A DNA stretch of 64,000 nucleotides, taken from positions 1 to 64,000 of the forward strand of contig NZ_LMUM01000006.1 in NCBI RefSeq assembly GCF_009765985.1. Direction: 5' to 3'. Made by a program: the position numbers and the translations under genes. The stretch comes from Acidobacterium sp. S8. GTDB lineage: Bacteria > Acidobacteriota > Terriglobia > Terriglobales > Acidobacteriaceae. The notes under the pieces were generated by a model. It made no database searches. It saw only the letters and a list, made by a program, of their open reading frames with translations, and had not been told where the DNA came from. Below, piece by piece: positions 27,454-36,476 of the stretch (position 1 is its first letter; every line of letters starts with the position of its first letter).

Positions 27454-28797
27454 TCAGGGCAGCAGTGCAGGATTTGCCCTCTGCGCCAGATCCAGAGCCT
27501 GCTGTGGGAACCAGGCTCCCGCGATCGGATCGTCGAGGCCCCATAACGGATCGAAGACCGCTTGACCGGCACTGTTGGTTGGCCATCCCGGCTGCGAATA
27601 CACCTGGTAGTCCCATGCCCGCGCCCCGCCGGCGGCATCACATGTGCCATCTGACTGGCCTGGTGTCTTTACCCATAGATAAGCGTCCAACAGCGGAACC
27701 TTTGTATTCGCAGTGGGATGAGTGCCCAACCCACGTGCCGGAGGATTGCACCAGTTGCCGTTAGTCAGTGTCTGGACTACCGAAACTGGCTGAGTATACG
27801 GAGCATTCGCGTAGATACTGGCGTCGAGCGGTCCCTGGCCATTGCGGCTGGTGTCGATAACGAAATGCGTCGTAGGTACGGCTATTCCCATGTTTTGCTG
27901 ATACCACTCGTCGGTGTAGATCCAGGTTGCAATGTTGTCCGGATCGACTGTTCCGAGGGGCGAATAATATTGGCTCGCGCAGTACGAGTAATTGCCCAGT
28001 CGCCAGCCACCCTGCTCCGCATCTTGCCCGAACGCAATGCAATCGGAGACCCAGGTATCGTAGGTCGATTCGTAGTTGTTCAAATTGAAGTTCGATACGT
28101 TCGTGAAAAATCCCTGTGCCTGCTGAATGCCGGCCTGGACAAGCCGTTGCGCCATTATCGGCACCGCCTGCCAGTGACTATTGCCCGCGTCAAGGTAGAC
28201 CAGTGTCTGCGGTCCGGTTTCTAGCGTAGTGACTGCATAGTTGATCTGCGTAAAGCGGTCAGCGGTCGCCTGTGCAATGTTTACCTTCGTAGGATCGTAT
28301 CCGCAATCGCTGGGCAGGTCCGCCAGAGCGTCCGGCTCCAGGATGATCACCGCTTTCTTGCTGCCGATCGCCGCGGCAATTGCATCAATCCACGTCTCAT
28401 AATCCGCAGTATTCTCCGCGCCGCCGGCCGAGTAGCTTCCGCAGTCGCGGCCGGGGATGTTGTAGAGCGTGAACACCGGTATGGCCCGCTCAAACGCTGC
28501 TTGCCGTAGAGTCGATGCCACGGTAGTGCTCACCTCGGCAGGCGTGCCGCTGGTGAGCCACACCGCCTGCGGGATCGTTTCCATCGCCGCGATGAGCAGG
28601 GCGTCCTTCAACTTACCCTGCCGGAGTAGACTCTCCACCTGCGGAACGGCTCCGCTGGGCGGTTCGGTGACAAAGAATCGAGTATTGGGCGGTAGAGTCT
28701 TCGACTGCCCGTGCGCCGCTGCGATTGATATCAGCAACAGTGCTATCGCTGTGACAAATCCGCGTAGAGTGCGCCAGTGAAGGTTCGAAGCGGGCAT
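27454..28797 (-). CDS. secreted glycoside hydrolase family 6 (cellulase)
   Basis: Exported GH6 enzyme (endoglucanase or cellobiohydrolase acting on beta-1,4-glucan), 447 residues. The signal peptide is at about 12-30 (FVTAIALLLISIAAAHGQS). Family blocks in order: VWLTSGTPAEV, FTLYNIPGRDCGSYSAGG (GH6 site with the conserved Asp), VIILEPDALADL, LVYLDAGNSHW, FVIDTSRNGQGPL, and LWVKTPGQSDGTCD near the C-terminus. The Asp in EPDAL is the usual proton-donor position. No carbohydrate-binding module is seen. AGGAG lies nine bases before ATG 28797. The gene is single, between the ADOP permease and proline dehydrogenase, and broadens the plant-polymer-degrading theme. Confidence 0.93.
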   Translation of the reverse strand: MPASNLHWRTLRGFVTAIALLLISIAAAHGQSKTLPPNTRFFVTEPPSGAVPQVESLLRQGKLKDALLIAAMETIPQAVWLTSGTPAEVSTTVASTLRQAAFERAIPVFTLYNIPGRDCGSYSAGGAENTADYETWIDAIAAAIGSKKAVIILEPDALADLPSDCGYDPTKVNIAQATADRFTQINYAVTTLETGPQTLVYLDAGNSHWQAVPIMAQRLVQAGIQQAQGFFTNVSNFNLNNYESTYDTWVSDCIAFGQDAEQGGWRLGNYSYCASQYYSPLGTVDPDNIATWIYTDEWYQQNMGIAVPTTHFVIDTSRNGQGPLDASIYANAPYTQPVSVVQTLTNGNWCNPPARGLGTHPTANTKVPLLDAYLWVKTPGQSDGTCDAAGGARAWDYQVYSQPGWPTNSAGQAVFDPLWGLDDPIAGAWFPQQALDLAQRANPALLP

Positions 28798-28942
28798 GTT
28801 GAGAACTCCTAGGGGTAGTCGCGTTCAGCTATCCGCCCACCTTATAGAGCGGCCCATTACGAGTTGTCAACTTTCGCAGCGACTGTAGCGCTCGAGCACA
28901 TGTCCCGTACAAAAGGGAAGGGGTACCCCTGCAATCCACGAA

Positions 28943-29869
28943 CTATTGCTTTAATAGGTTTCTGGCGATGAAGAGGGCATTTGCAGGCCGTTCTGCGAGT
29001 CGCCGCATGAAATACGGATACCACTCGGCACCGAAAGGAACGTAGATCCTCATCCGAAATCCCTCGCGTACCAGCGATTTCTGCAGATCGCGCCGGATTC
29101 CGTAGAGCATCTGGAACTCAAAACTCGCCGGATCAATGGCTTGTTGGCGAACGAACTTCTTTGTCGCGTCTATCATCTGCTCATCGTGCGTAGCCATGCC
29201 GTGGTAGACGCCGCTCGTTAGCAACTGCTGCATCAGCTTCACGTAGTTCGCATCTACGTCCTTTTTCTCCGGGAAAGCGAGATTGGCCGGCTCCTTATAA
29301 GCGCCTTTGCAAAGCCGGATACGAATCCCCTCAGCGGTCAGAGTGCGGATGTCGTCTTCGCTCCGGTACAGGTAAGACTGGATCACGATACCGACGTGAC
29401 CGCGGTTCCCCGGGCGAGCATGTAGCCTGCGCACCATGTCGATGGTGGCCTGGGTATATTCGCTGCCCTCCATATCGACCCGGACAAAGGTATTTGCCGC
29501 CGCCGCATGATCGACCAGCTCGGCGACAATCTCCTCCGCTAAGCCCGGATCGAGGTCCATTCCCATCTGGGTCAGCTTCAGGCTGACATTGGCGTCAAGC
29601 TTGCGTGTCTGAATCGCATCGAGCAGCCGATGATAGATGTCAGCGGAGTGGTGTGCCTCGGCCGGGGTGGAGACGTTCTCGCCCAGGCTGTCCAGGGTGG
29701 AAGCGATGCCCGATTTCTGCAGCGACTCCGCCGAACGGAGAACCTCGTCGACCGTCATCCCGGCAACAAAGCGGGAGGACATACGGCGGCCCATGGCCGA
29801 CCGTTCGGAAAAGTTTCGAAGGGTTGTATTACGGGACAAGGCAATAAAAGCAGAGCGCAGAATGGGCAT
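28943..29869 (-). CDS. proline dehydrogenase
   Basis: FAD-dependent proline dehydrogenase, monofunctional (about 308 residues), converting proline to pyrroline-5-carboxylate and feeding electrons to quinones. Seen motifs: RVDMEGSEYTQATIDM, VGIVIQSYLYRSEDD, RIRLCKGAYKEP, GMATHDEQMI, FEFQMLYGIRRDLQ and the ending RRLAERPANALFIARNLL. The start at ATG 29869 (MPILRSAF) has AAGGA nine bases upstream; the frame is open for 45 more residues upstream, but these look random. No P5C dehydrogenase gene is next to it. Confidence 0.93.
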   Translation of the reverse strand: MPILRSAFIALSRNTTLRNFSERSAMGRRMSSRFVAGMTVDEVLRSAESLQKSGIASTLDSLGENVSTPAEAHHSADIYHRLLDAIQTRKLDANVSLKLTQMGMDLDPGLAEEIVAELVDHAAAANTFVRVDMEGSEYTQATIDMVRRLHARPGNRGHVGIVIQSYLYRSEDDIRTLTAEGIRIRLCKGAYKEPANLAFPEKKDVDANYVKLMQQLLTSGVYHGMATHDEQMIDATKKFVRQQAIDPASFEFQMLYGIRRDLQKSLVREGFRMRIYVPFGAEWYPYFMRRLAERPANALFIARNLLKQ

Positions 29870-30135
29870 ATCTTCCTTGAAAATGGTCGAACTTATTATT
29901 TTCGCACAACAATACTCGAGCCTTGGAAGAGTCTCTTTCCAGATCGGCGTTAAGTGGCGATGAAAATTCATCGCGGTTTTATGAAGGCAAGTAACGAAAG
30001 CCATACAAACCGCATCAGAACTTTATAGATCAGAGTAGAGCTGCGGTTCTCCAAAAACCGCAGTGGTTCGCAAACAACAAATATGTGAACAGCACCTGAA
30101 CGGTACGACCGTTGCAGGCGCAGTGGAGAATTCTC

Positions 30136-30414
30136 ATGGTGAACAACTGCGCAAATCCTCAATGTGCCAAGCCTTTGCACTACCTCCGGGAGGGCCGAAT
30201 CTTTGTATTCGAAGCTCAGACCGTATGCCGAGGCGGTGAGATGCCCGGTCATCATCTGGAACATTTCTGGTTGTGTGGAGACTGCTCCCGGATTTTCCGG
30301 ATTGAGCGCGGAACCGATTCCGCCGCACGTTTGGTCCCTCGTTACACGCCACGCCTTCCTGTCAGACGCGAAACCAGGGAAGAGCCTGCCGCGACCACCG
30401 CGCTTGCTTCGTAA
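30136..30414 (+). CDS. small Cys-rich zinc-ribbon-like protein
   Basis: Protein of about 92 residues with NNCANPQCAKPLHYL near the start and LCGDCSRIFRI at about residues 45-55. This gives two Cys pairs (C-x4-C and C-x2-C) spaced like a zinc ribbon. Between them is GRIFVFE and HHLEHFWLC. The C-terminal 30 residues are basic and disordered-looking. ATG 30136 has GGAGA about nine bases upstream, better than the earlier in-frame start at 30112. Similar short proteins are common in Acidobacteria; the function is unknown. The gene is followed by a strong bidirectional terminator. Confidence 0.7.
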   Translation: MVNNCANPQCAKPLHYLREGRIFVFEAQTVCRGGEMPGHHLEHFWLCGDCSRIFRIERGTDSAARLVPRYTPRLPVRRETREEPAATTALAS

Positions 30415-30432
30415 CGCTGGCAGTCCAAAATC

Positions 30433-30461
30433 AAAAAGCGCCCTGTGAGGGGCGCTTTTTT
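30433..30461. terminator. bidirectional Rho-independent terminator
   Basis: AAAAAGCGCCC at 30433-30443 pairs with the complementary arm at 30450-30460 around a six-base loop, giving A-runs and T-runs on both sides. It sits between the converging zinc-ribbon and glycosyltransferase genes and should stop both. Confidence 0.85.
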
Positions 30462-30480
30462 GTGCAAAAATGCCTGTTGA

Positions 30481-31251
30481 TTAACTTCGACTGACAGGAA
30501 CTTCAGGCTTCAGATTTTTCACCGTCCGGCTATAAACTCCCGTAATTGCATTCCAGCGAATGTACAGTAATTCTTCCAACATCTTTATGCCATCTTTCAG
30601 ATAGCTGATGCGGGACCGCTCATCGTGTCCCCACGTGACCGGAACCTCGCGGACTATATAACCGCGCTTGATCGCGATAAAGAGAATTTCGGGATCGAAT
30701 CCCCAGCGCTCGATACGCTGCAGCCGAAAAACCGTCTGAGCCGCATCGCGCGTGAATGCCTTGAAGCCGCATTGCGTATCGGCGAACGGCAAACCCATGA
30801 TCATACGTGTCACGGCATTGAAGCACCGGCCGAAAAAGCGCCGGTAAAGCGGCTGCTTGAGGGTCTGTCGTTTCCGCTCCAGCCACCGTGAACCGATCGC
30901 AATATCCGCGCCCTCGCGGATGGCCGCAAAGAGTCGTTCCGCCTCTTCCATCGGCGACGACAGATCAGCATCAGTAAACATCACGATGCCGCCGGAAGCC
31001 TCCAGCATTCCGTTGCGCACGCTGTAGCCCTTGCCGCGATTTCCGGGATTTTGAATGATCCGCAACGGAGGGTAGTCGGAGATGAACTTCGCGACAACAT
31101 CTGCTGTATTATCGGTCGAACCATCGTTGACCACCAGCACTTCAGCGCTCCAGCTGCGTTCGCGAATGGTGCTCAGCACACTTTCCAGGGTGGCTCCTAT
31201 CCGTGCGCTCTCGTTATAGGCAGGAATGACGATACTGTAATCAGGATTCAC
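30481..31251 (-). CDS. family 2 glycosyltransferase (dolichyl-phosphate glucosyltransferase-like)
   Basis: GT-A fold glycosyltransferase of 256 residues, resembling polyprenyl/dolichyl-phosphate beta-glucosyltransferases. Motifs: SIVIPAYNESARIGATL, VLVVNDGSTDNTADVV, GNRGKGYSVRNGM, the DXD-like metal site FTDADLSSP, GSRWLERKRQ, and DTQCGFKAFTRDAA. No membrane anchor is seen apart from a moderately hydrophobic C-terminus. The product is likely a lipid-linked sugar for envelope glycan synthesis. The start codon is GTG at 31251 (VNPDYSIVIPA read as M). The gene stands alone, converging on the zinc-ribbon gene. Confidence 0.9.
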   Translation of the reverse strand: MNPDYSIVIPAYNESARIGATLESVLSTIRERSWSAEVLVVNDGSTDNTADVVAKFISDYPPLRIIQNPGNRGKGYSVRNGMLEASGGIVMFTDADLSSPMEEAERLFAAIREGADIAIGSRWLERKRQTLKQPLYRRFFGRCFNAVTRMIMGLPFADTQCGFKAFTRDAAQTVFRLQRIERWGFDPEILFIAIKRGYIVREVPVTWGHDERSRISYLKDGIKMLEELLYIRWNAITGVYSRTVKNLKPEVPVSRS

Positions 31252-31349
31252 CCAGACAACCGTAATGCTTGAATTGAAGTGCTCTTACCCGTATCATACT
31301 CCTGCGCCAACAGCTAACTGCACAGCCAGAGTATCCATCCAAAGGGGCC

Positions 31350-32687
31350 TCAATCTTCGATAGCCAGCGCTGCTGATGTCCAGAAATCGAGACAAACATT
31401 TGGAGGATTGGAAGAAGACCATGCGCGTTGTGTCAGCAGAATGGTCGTCATGCCATCCTTTGGATCCACTCTCCATGACGTGCCGAGGCCGCCATTCCAG
31501 CCGAAGGTCCCGACATTCCCGGCAATATCGGTTCGCTTGGTGATGATAGATATACAGAAGCCCCAGCCATTGACATCAAAATAACCCGGCATAAGGCCTG
31601 AAATGGATTTTTGCTCCGGGGTTAGCTGGTCAGTTCTCATCAAATCAATCGACCGCTGGGACAGGATGCGGGGGCCACTGCGCTTGCCGGTACTCAGCAT
31701 CATTTCGCTGAACGCGAAATAGTCGTCGACTGTAGAAACCAGGCCGCCAGATCCAGATGAGAAAGCTGGCGGGTGACTCCACTGACCACTTTCCGCGTCG
31801 TCAAAAACATCGAGCTTTGTTGTTTGCGGATTGAGCCAGTAGCTGGTTGCAAATCGGTTCATCTTTGCCGCAGGCACGCTGAAATCGGTGTCCTTCATTC
31901 CTAGCGGTCCAAAAATCCGTTCGCGAAGGAAGACCTCAAACGGCTGACCGGAGGCGCGCGCGACTAAAACGCTGAGAACATCGGCGCCTGTGTTATACAT
32001 CCACATCTCGCCAGGCTGGTGCATGAGCGGCAGTGTTCCAAGGCGACGAATCCACTCGTCCGGAGCGGGCATAGATGCAGGAATTGGAGCTCCCATCCCG
32101 ATCTGGAGTTCGTTTGCTGCTTTCAGAATTGGGCACGTGTCGGGCGATGTAAACACCAGGCCAAAACCCATGCGGAAAGTCAGTAGATCGCGGACAGTAA
32201 TGGGCCGTTTTGCGGGCACGGTATCGTCGAGCTTTGCGTCGATTTTTTTCAAAACTCGACGATTGGCCAACTCAGGTAAAAGGCGTTCTACCGGTTCGTC
32301 TAGCCGCAGCGCACACTCTTCAACGAGGAGCATGGTGGCCGCAGCCGTAATTGGTTTTGTCATGGAAGCGATACGGAAGATGGTGTCGCGCTGCATCGGC
32401 GCATTGTCGCCGAGTTTCTTAACCCCGATCGTATTTACTTCGACTTGTCCGCGCCGGCTGACCAGACTGACGATTCCCGGTATCTCGCCATCGTCCACGT
32501 AACCGGTGAGAATGCCCGACATCCGGGTGAGTCCCCGTTGTGATAACCCGGCAGGAGGCAGCGTTTTCTTCGCCGTTTCAGGGCCGTTTCCGCTAACAGC
32601 AAACGCTTCGGCATTAGAGGGTGCCGCAACCGCAGCAGAGGCGGCAGCGACTTTTAGAAATGTACGTCGATCTACACCTGTCGTCAT
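31350..32687 (-). CDS. Tat-exported serine hydrolase (class C beta-lactamase-like)
   Basis: Beta-lactamase/esterase-family serine hydrolase of 445 residues. A twin-arginine signal (DRRTFLKVAAASAAVAA) marks Tat export. The catalytic S-x-x-K is visible as RIASMTKPITAA (about residue 110), the second-box Tyr as MYNTGADVLS (about 215), and the third box as FGWNGGLGT near the C-terminus. Such enzymes act as esterases, D-aminopeptidases or beta-lactamases; the sequence does not discriminate among them. ATG 32687 starts directly with the signal. It is divergent from the SppA gene. Confidence 0.9.
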   Translation of the reverse strand: MTTGVDRRTFLKVAAASAAVAAPSNAEAFAVSGNGPETAKKTLPPAGLSQRGLTRMSGILTGYVDDGEIPGIVSLVSRRGQVEVNTIGVKKLGDNAPMQRDTIFRIASMTKPITAAATMLLVEECALRLDEPVERLLPELANRRVLKKIDAKLDDTVPAKRPITVRDLLTFRMGFGLVFTSPDTCPILKAANELQIGMGAPIPASMPAPDEWIRRLGTLPLMHQPGEMWMYNTGADVLSVLVARASGQPFEVFLRERIFGPLGMKDTDFSVPAAKMNRFATSYWLNPQTTKLDVFDDAESGQWSHPPAFSSGSGGLVSTVDDYFAFSEMMLSTGKRSGPRILSQRSIDLMRTDQLTPEQKSISGLMPGYFDVNGWGFCISIITKRTDIAGNVGTFGWNGGLGTSWRVDPKDGMTTILLTQRAWSSSNPPNVCLDFWTSAALAIED

Positions 32688-32957
32688 ATGAGCCAGCCTT
32701 CGCTATATCTCTTCTGGAACAGGCAACAGCGCGCAAACGCCTGCTTTGTCTCTACGAGGGAAACCCTAGTGAACCGGTGGGCAAAAAGCAACTGCTTTTA
32801 AGCCGGATGTATTTCGATGATTCGGCACTTGATCCATTGTTGAGGAGAGAGTTTTCAAACTGGAAACCTGCCAATAACGGAAAAGGAAACGCTATATTTT
32901 GTTACTAGAATCCAGGAGGCTCTCACTCATACCAAGGGAAGTGCTAAACTCGCCGCT

Positions 32958-33863
32958 ATGACAGATGAAAAACGCCGTTCGGCATGGTTCTGGATTTTTT
33001 TAGGCGGCGGGCTTTTTGTGGCCTTCATCGTAGTTGTGGGAGTACTCGCCTATTTCGCTGTGCAGGCCATGGGTGGCGGCACGAATTTCGGCTCGAATAT
33101 CGGGGTAATCGATGTAGACGGGGTGATTCTTTCCGCTGACAGCACAGTCGATAATCTACGCAAATTTGAGCAGGACGACTCCATTAAGGCCATCATCCTG
33201 CATATTGACTCGCCCGGTGGCGGGGCAGCGGCCTCGCAGGAAATTTATAACGAAGTGCGACATATCCGCGATGAGAAGAAGAAGCCGATCATTGCGTCGA
33301 TTGAGAGTGTAGGTGCCAGTGGCGCCTATTACATCGCTTCCGGAACCAATAAGATTTACGCCAACGATGCCAGCATTGTCGGATCCATCGGTGTCATTAT
33401 GGAGTGGACCAATTATGGCGACCTGCTGAAGTGGGCGAAATTGAAGCCAGAAGTCCTGAAGGCCGGATCGTTGAAAGATGCCGGTTCACCCACTCGGGAG
33501 ATGACTCCTGAAGAACGTGCCTACTTTCAGAGCCTCGTGGACAATATGCACACGCAGTTCATCAGGGACGTTTCGGCTGGTCGCACGATCAGCGTAGATA
33601 AGCTTACGCCGCTGGCGACCGGACAGGTCTGGACGGGCCAGCAAGCCTTGCCGCTGCATCTAATTGATAAACAAGGTGGTTTTCGCGATGCATTGTTAGA
33701 CACGGCGAAACAGGTTGGAATTTCCGGTGAGCCAAGTGTGGTAAAACCGCCCAAAAAGAAGAATTCTATCCTCGATTTCATTACTTCGGATACGGATGAT
33801 CTGTGGCCGAATCCCTCACGCCTCTTAGAAAAACACGCCGGCTTCTACTTTCTTTGGCGCTAA
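32958..33863 (+). CDS. sppA: signal peptide peptidase SppA (short form)
   Basis: Membrane-anchored serine protease of 301 residues that clears cleaved signal peptides. One N-terminal helix (WFWIFLGGGLFVAFIVVVGVLAYFA) anchors a ClpP-like domain. The substrate/nucleophile region includes IILHIDSPGGGAAASQ, and the catalytic Ser is in SVGASGAYYIAS. The general-base Lys is in GSLKDAGSPTREMT. Length fits the single-domain (Bacillus-like) form, not the double E. coli form. ATG 32958 begins with the charged TDEKRR. HU/IHF lies 64 bases downstream on the same strand. Confidence 0.93.
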   Translation: MTDEKRRSAWFWIFLGGGLFVAFIVVVGVLAYFAVQAMGGGTNFGSNIGVIDVDGVILSADSTVDNLRKFEQDDSIKAIILHIDSPGGGAAASQEIYNEVRHIRDEKKKPIIASIESVGASGAYYIASGTNKIYANDASIVGSIGVIMEWTNYGDLLKWAKLKPEVLKAGSLKDAGSPTREMTPEERAYFQSLVDNMHTQFIRDVSAGRTISVDKLTPLATGQVWTGQQALPLHLIDKQGGFRDALLDTAKQVGISGEPSVVKPPKKKNSILDFITSDTDDLWPNPSRLLEKHAGFYFLWR

Positions 33864-33927
33864 AGGTGAAATTTGTTGCATCTATTATGGTTAACAAGCG
33901 TAACCTAGGTACGGAGCAGAACTTGCC

Positions 33928-34257
33928 ATGACCAAAGCAGACTTGGTGGAGGAAGTGACCCAACTCGGCGACCTGACGCGGCGCGATGGAGAGGTGATCG
34001 TAGATACTATCTTCGATTCCGTTATTCATGCTCTCAAGACAGGCGACAAGATAGAAATACGCGGTTTCGGCAGTTTCCGCATCCGGCAGCGCAAGCCCCG
34101 GATCGGCCGCAATCCTAAGACAGGCGCGAAAGTCGAAGTTCCGGCCAAACGCGTTCCTTATTTCAAGCCCAGCAAAGAATTACGGGATTTAGTCAATCCA
34201 AAAGATCCAGCTTCGGAACCTGCTTCCGAAAATGGTCCGGAGACACATTCGGCCTGA
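33928..34257 (+). CDS. HU/IHF-family DNA-binding protein
   Basis: Nucleoid protein of 109 residues. The HU/IHF core covers residues 1-90: MTKADLVEEVTQ, VIVDTIFDSVIHALKTGDKIEIRGFGSFRIRQRKPRIGRNPKTGAKVEVPAKRVPYFKPSKELRDLVN. The Gly-Arg-Asn-Pro arm that intercalates DNA is present. A Pro/Glu-rich tail of about 18 residues extends beyond the usual 90-95-residue length. It binds and bends DNA as a dimer; HU-like versus IHF-like sub-type is not resolved, though the sequence is nearer the IHF-alpha/beta type used in Acidobacteria. A strong terminator follows. Confidence 0.95.
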   Translation: MTKADLVEEVTQLGDLTRRDGEVIVDTIFDSVIHALKTGDKIEIRGFGSFRIRQRKPRIGRNPKTGAKVEVPAKRVPYFKPSKELRDLVNPKDPASEPASENGPETHSA

Positions 34258-34281
34258 AAATCCAATGAGTTTTCAGTAGTG

Positions 34282-34309
34282 GGCATGGAGTTAACTCCAT
34301 GCCTTTTTA
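34282..34309 (+). terminator. terminator after the HU/IHF gene
   Basis: Perfect palindrome centred at 34291-34294 (GGCATGGAG at 34282-34290 with its complement to 34303, TTAA in the middle), followed by TTTTTAT. It should end the HU/IHF transcript; it also lies close to the end of the opposing PgeF gene. Confidence 0.85.
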
Positions 34310-35197
34310 TTTGCGGATTCCGATGACGGAAAGGCTGCGGCCTGTAAAGCCGTGCTCTGCCCGATGGGAAAAGTAGCGGTCTGTCCTGCAGCTGGTGCAA
34401 TCGCCCTGGATGAAGATGTTTTCCGCCTTAAGCCCGGCATCGACAAGTTGGCGGCGATTTGCTTCCACCAGATCCAGGTGCATGCTCGGTCCGAGATTGC
34501 TATGTCCTGGTGCCCGTGCTGTGAGAAAGAGCATCGGATACTTTTCCTTGACCGGATCGGAATCGTAGACCTCCGAGAACAGTTCCGGTGCATAGCGGAA
34601 CTGAGACTCAAATTCTGACCGGACTTCGTCACCAACCGCATAACAACATGCACCGATGCCTGGACCGATCGCCGCGACGAGGTCTTCCGTGCGGCTGCTG
34701 AACTCGACACGCATTCGACCCACCCCGTGTTCGACAATGCGTTTGACGGTTCCGCGCCATCCCGCGTGGAAGGCAGCCACGGCACGTCTGCCTGGATCGG
34801 CAACGAGAACGGGAATGCAGTCGGCCGTCTGGATGCCCAGCAAAACGCCCGGCTCGTTTGTCATCAGGCCATCGCCTTTTCGGAAGGCATCCTCACCGGC
34901 ATCCACAGGTGCTGCGCAGTGGATGATTGAAGAATGAATCTGCTGCAGCGTGACCAGTGGATGTGTATATCCAACAACTGCTGAAATAAAGAGCTCACGA
35001 TTGGCGACTACGGTTTCCCTTTGATCCGAGGCGGTGAAACCCAGGTTCAATTCACTGGTTTGTTCGTCCTGACTGTAGAGCGTAGTTTTGCCGCCCCTGC
35101 GGGTGCTGAAGCCATGCATCAGCCACGGCAACCTAGACCAAGCAGGTATCTGTACGACTTCCAGTTTGGTCAGTGGGCGAGTATTTGGTATCACCAT
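34307..35197 (-). CDS. pgeF: peptidoglycan editing factor PgeF (polyphenol oxidase family)
   Basis: Multicopper-oxidase-superfamily-like (DUF152/YfiH) protein of 296 residues. Conserved blocks: WLMHGFSTRRGGKTTL, LLGIQTADCIPVLVAD, AAFHAGWRGTVKRIVE, IGPGIGACCYAVGDEV, CTSCRTDRYFSHRAE and the ending FTGRSLSVIG. The His/Cys residues in these motifs form the family's metal site. In E. coli, YfiH/PgeF removes wrongly incorporated L-serine from muropeptide precursors; some relatives deaminate adenosine. The start ATG 35197 is followed by a 30-residue N-terminal stretch before the conserved start of the fold. The gene is convergent with HU/IHF. Confidence 0.92.
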   Translation of the reverse strand: MVIPNTRPLTKLEVVQIPAWSRLPWLMHGFSTRRGGKTTLYSQDEQTSELNLGFTASDQRETVVANRELFISAVVGYTHPLVTLQQIHSSIIHCAAPVDAGEDAFRKGDGLMTNEPGVLLGIQTADCIPVLVADPGRRAVAAFHAGWRGTVKRIVEHGVGRMRVEFSSRTEDLVAAIGPGIGACCYAVGDEVRSEFESQFRYAPELFSEVYDSDPVKEKYPMLFLTARAPGHSNLGPSMHLDLVEANRRQLVDAGLKAENIFIQGDCTSCRTDRYFSHRAEHGFTGRSLSVIGIRK

Positions 35198-35567
35198 GCA
35201 GTTTCATTGTAGGGCACAAAAGCATAGGGCCCGCTTTCCAGCGGGCCCGCTTTAGAGGCATATAGGAAGGGAGCCAATGGGTAGTGTAACTGAGGTTCCG
35301 CTTACGCGGACAATTCAAGAATGTTACTCACAAGGTGAGAATACTGACTGAAGTTGCCTCTTGCTATTGGTTACTATGAACGCAAACACGGCTCCAAAAG
35401 TTGCCTGTCGATACTTTGATTTTCTTAAGATATTTGGTAAATCGATCAAGTTAGATTCAGAGTCGAGAATATCTACAATTAATGAACTTAGGTCTGCATC
35501 CTTTCGATTCGCTTCGCGTGCTCAATGCAGTTCCAAATTACGGCACGGATTTTCGAATTAAGAAGTT
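35198..35567. other. intergenic region with a GC-rich hairpin
   Basis: About 370 bases between the PgeF gene and the end of the flavin reductase gene. GGGCCCGCT at 35227-35235 pairs perfectly with AGCGGGCCC at 35240-35248 around TTCC. No T-run follows on either side, so this may be a structural hairpin rather than a terminator. The rest is AT-rich and has no supported gene. Confidence 0.4.
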
Positions 35568-36347
35568 CTAATCGTAACGCTCAAAAATAATCTGTTTTCT
35601 CTGCCAGCCGAGTTCTGTCAGCTTGCTGCGATTGGCCGACACCATATCATTCAGTCCGCAGATGTAGGCGTGCACGTCGAAGCCTGCCGGCTCTGCTACG
35701 GTGATGACCGGAGCAGAATGATTTTGATTGGCGCGCGCCGTCACAATTTCTCCGACATGCTGCTGGACATAGCCGCGCAAACCCTCCCATCCCTCATGTG
35801 GACGGCTAAGCGTGGAAAGGTAGTGGAAGTTGTGCCGCTCGGCGGCCACTTTCTGGAAATACTTTTGATAATAGATTTCGGTTTCGTGGCGCGTTCCGTA
35901 GACTAGCCAGATGGTACGTCCCTGGCTGCGATCGTCGCCGCTTTCGGGGAAGAGCCATTCGACAAATCCACGCAAGGGCGCAATGCCGGTGCCGGTGGCG
36001 ATGAAGATGGCATCTGTAAGCGGCTGTCGCAGAGTGAAGAGACCGTGAGGTCCATGGAACGGGATCGTTTGTCCGGGCTCAAGATCGCACAGCAGATTTG
36101 AGAAGAAGCCGCCTTCGACACGATTCACGCAGAGATCGAATTGGTTAGCGCGAGGCGCGGATGCGACGGAGTATGCGCGCGTCTGCGATTTGCCTCTTTC
36201 ATCAACGGCGACGCAGGAAACAAACTGGCCGGGCGCGAAATCAAAATGCGAAAGCTCATCAATCGAGAATTCGAGATGGTAGCACTCTGCCGGAGCGGAG
36301 AGCATTAGCTTTTGCTGAAGCCGGGCAGTAAAGAGTGGTCTATCCAA
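35568..36347 (-). CDS. ferredoxin/flavodoxin-NADP reductase-type oxidoreductase
   Basis: FNR-superfamily flavoprotein of 259 residues. The FAD-binding block RAYSVASAP (residues about 57-65) and the NAD(P)-site GTGIAPLRGF (about 118-127) are present, and IWLVYGTRHETEIYY and YICGLNDMV mark the pyridine-nucleotide domain. No ferredoxin domain is fused, so electrons must be passed to a separate acceptor. The start is TTG 36347 with AAGGA eight bases before it. It is divergent from a CysJ-like reductase 129 bases away, so two FNR-type enzymes share one promoter region; whether they act together is unknown. Confidence 0.88.
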   Translation of the reverse strand: MDRPLFTARLQQKLMLSAPAECYHLEFSIDELSHFDFAPGQFVSCVAVDERGKSQTRAYSVASAPRANQFDLCVNRVEGGFFSNLLCDLEPGQTIPFHGPHGLFTLRQPLTDAIFIATGTGIAPLRGFVEWLFPESGDDRSQGRTIWLVYGTRHETEIYYQKYFQKVAAERHNFHYLSTLSRPHEGWEGLRGYVQQHVGEIVTARANQNHSAPVITVAEPAGFDVHAYICGLNDMVSANRSKLTELGWQRKQIIFERYD

Positions 36348-36476
36348 AGTTGTAATCCTTTTCTTTTCAAATTATCGCTTGCGCGTCGCGGCAACAGCAA
36401 TCGTGACGTGCGAGCGAAGTTCTTCTGGAAGAGGCTTGCAATATACTCAAATTCACAAGAAACCTGAACGACTTTT

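Noticed and set aside
34291-34803. 170-residue minus frame inside the PgeF gene
   Set aside because: Shifted frame of PgeF; the PgeF frame has all family motifs and this one has none.
35361-35561. 66-residue plus frame between pgeF and the flavin reductase
   Set aside because: AT-rich, no ribosome site, no domain; treated as chance.
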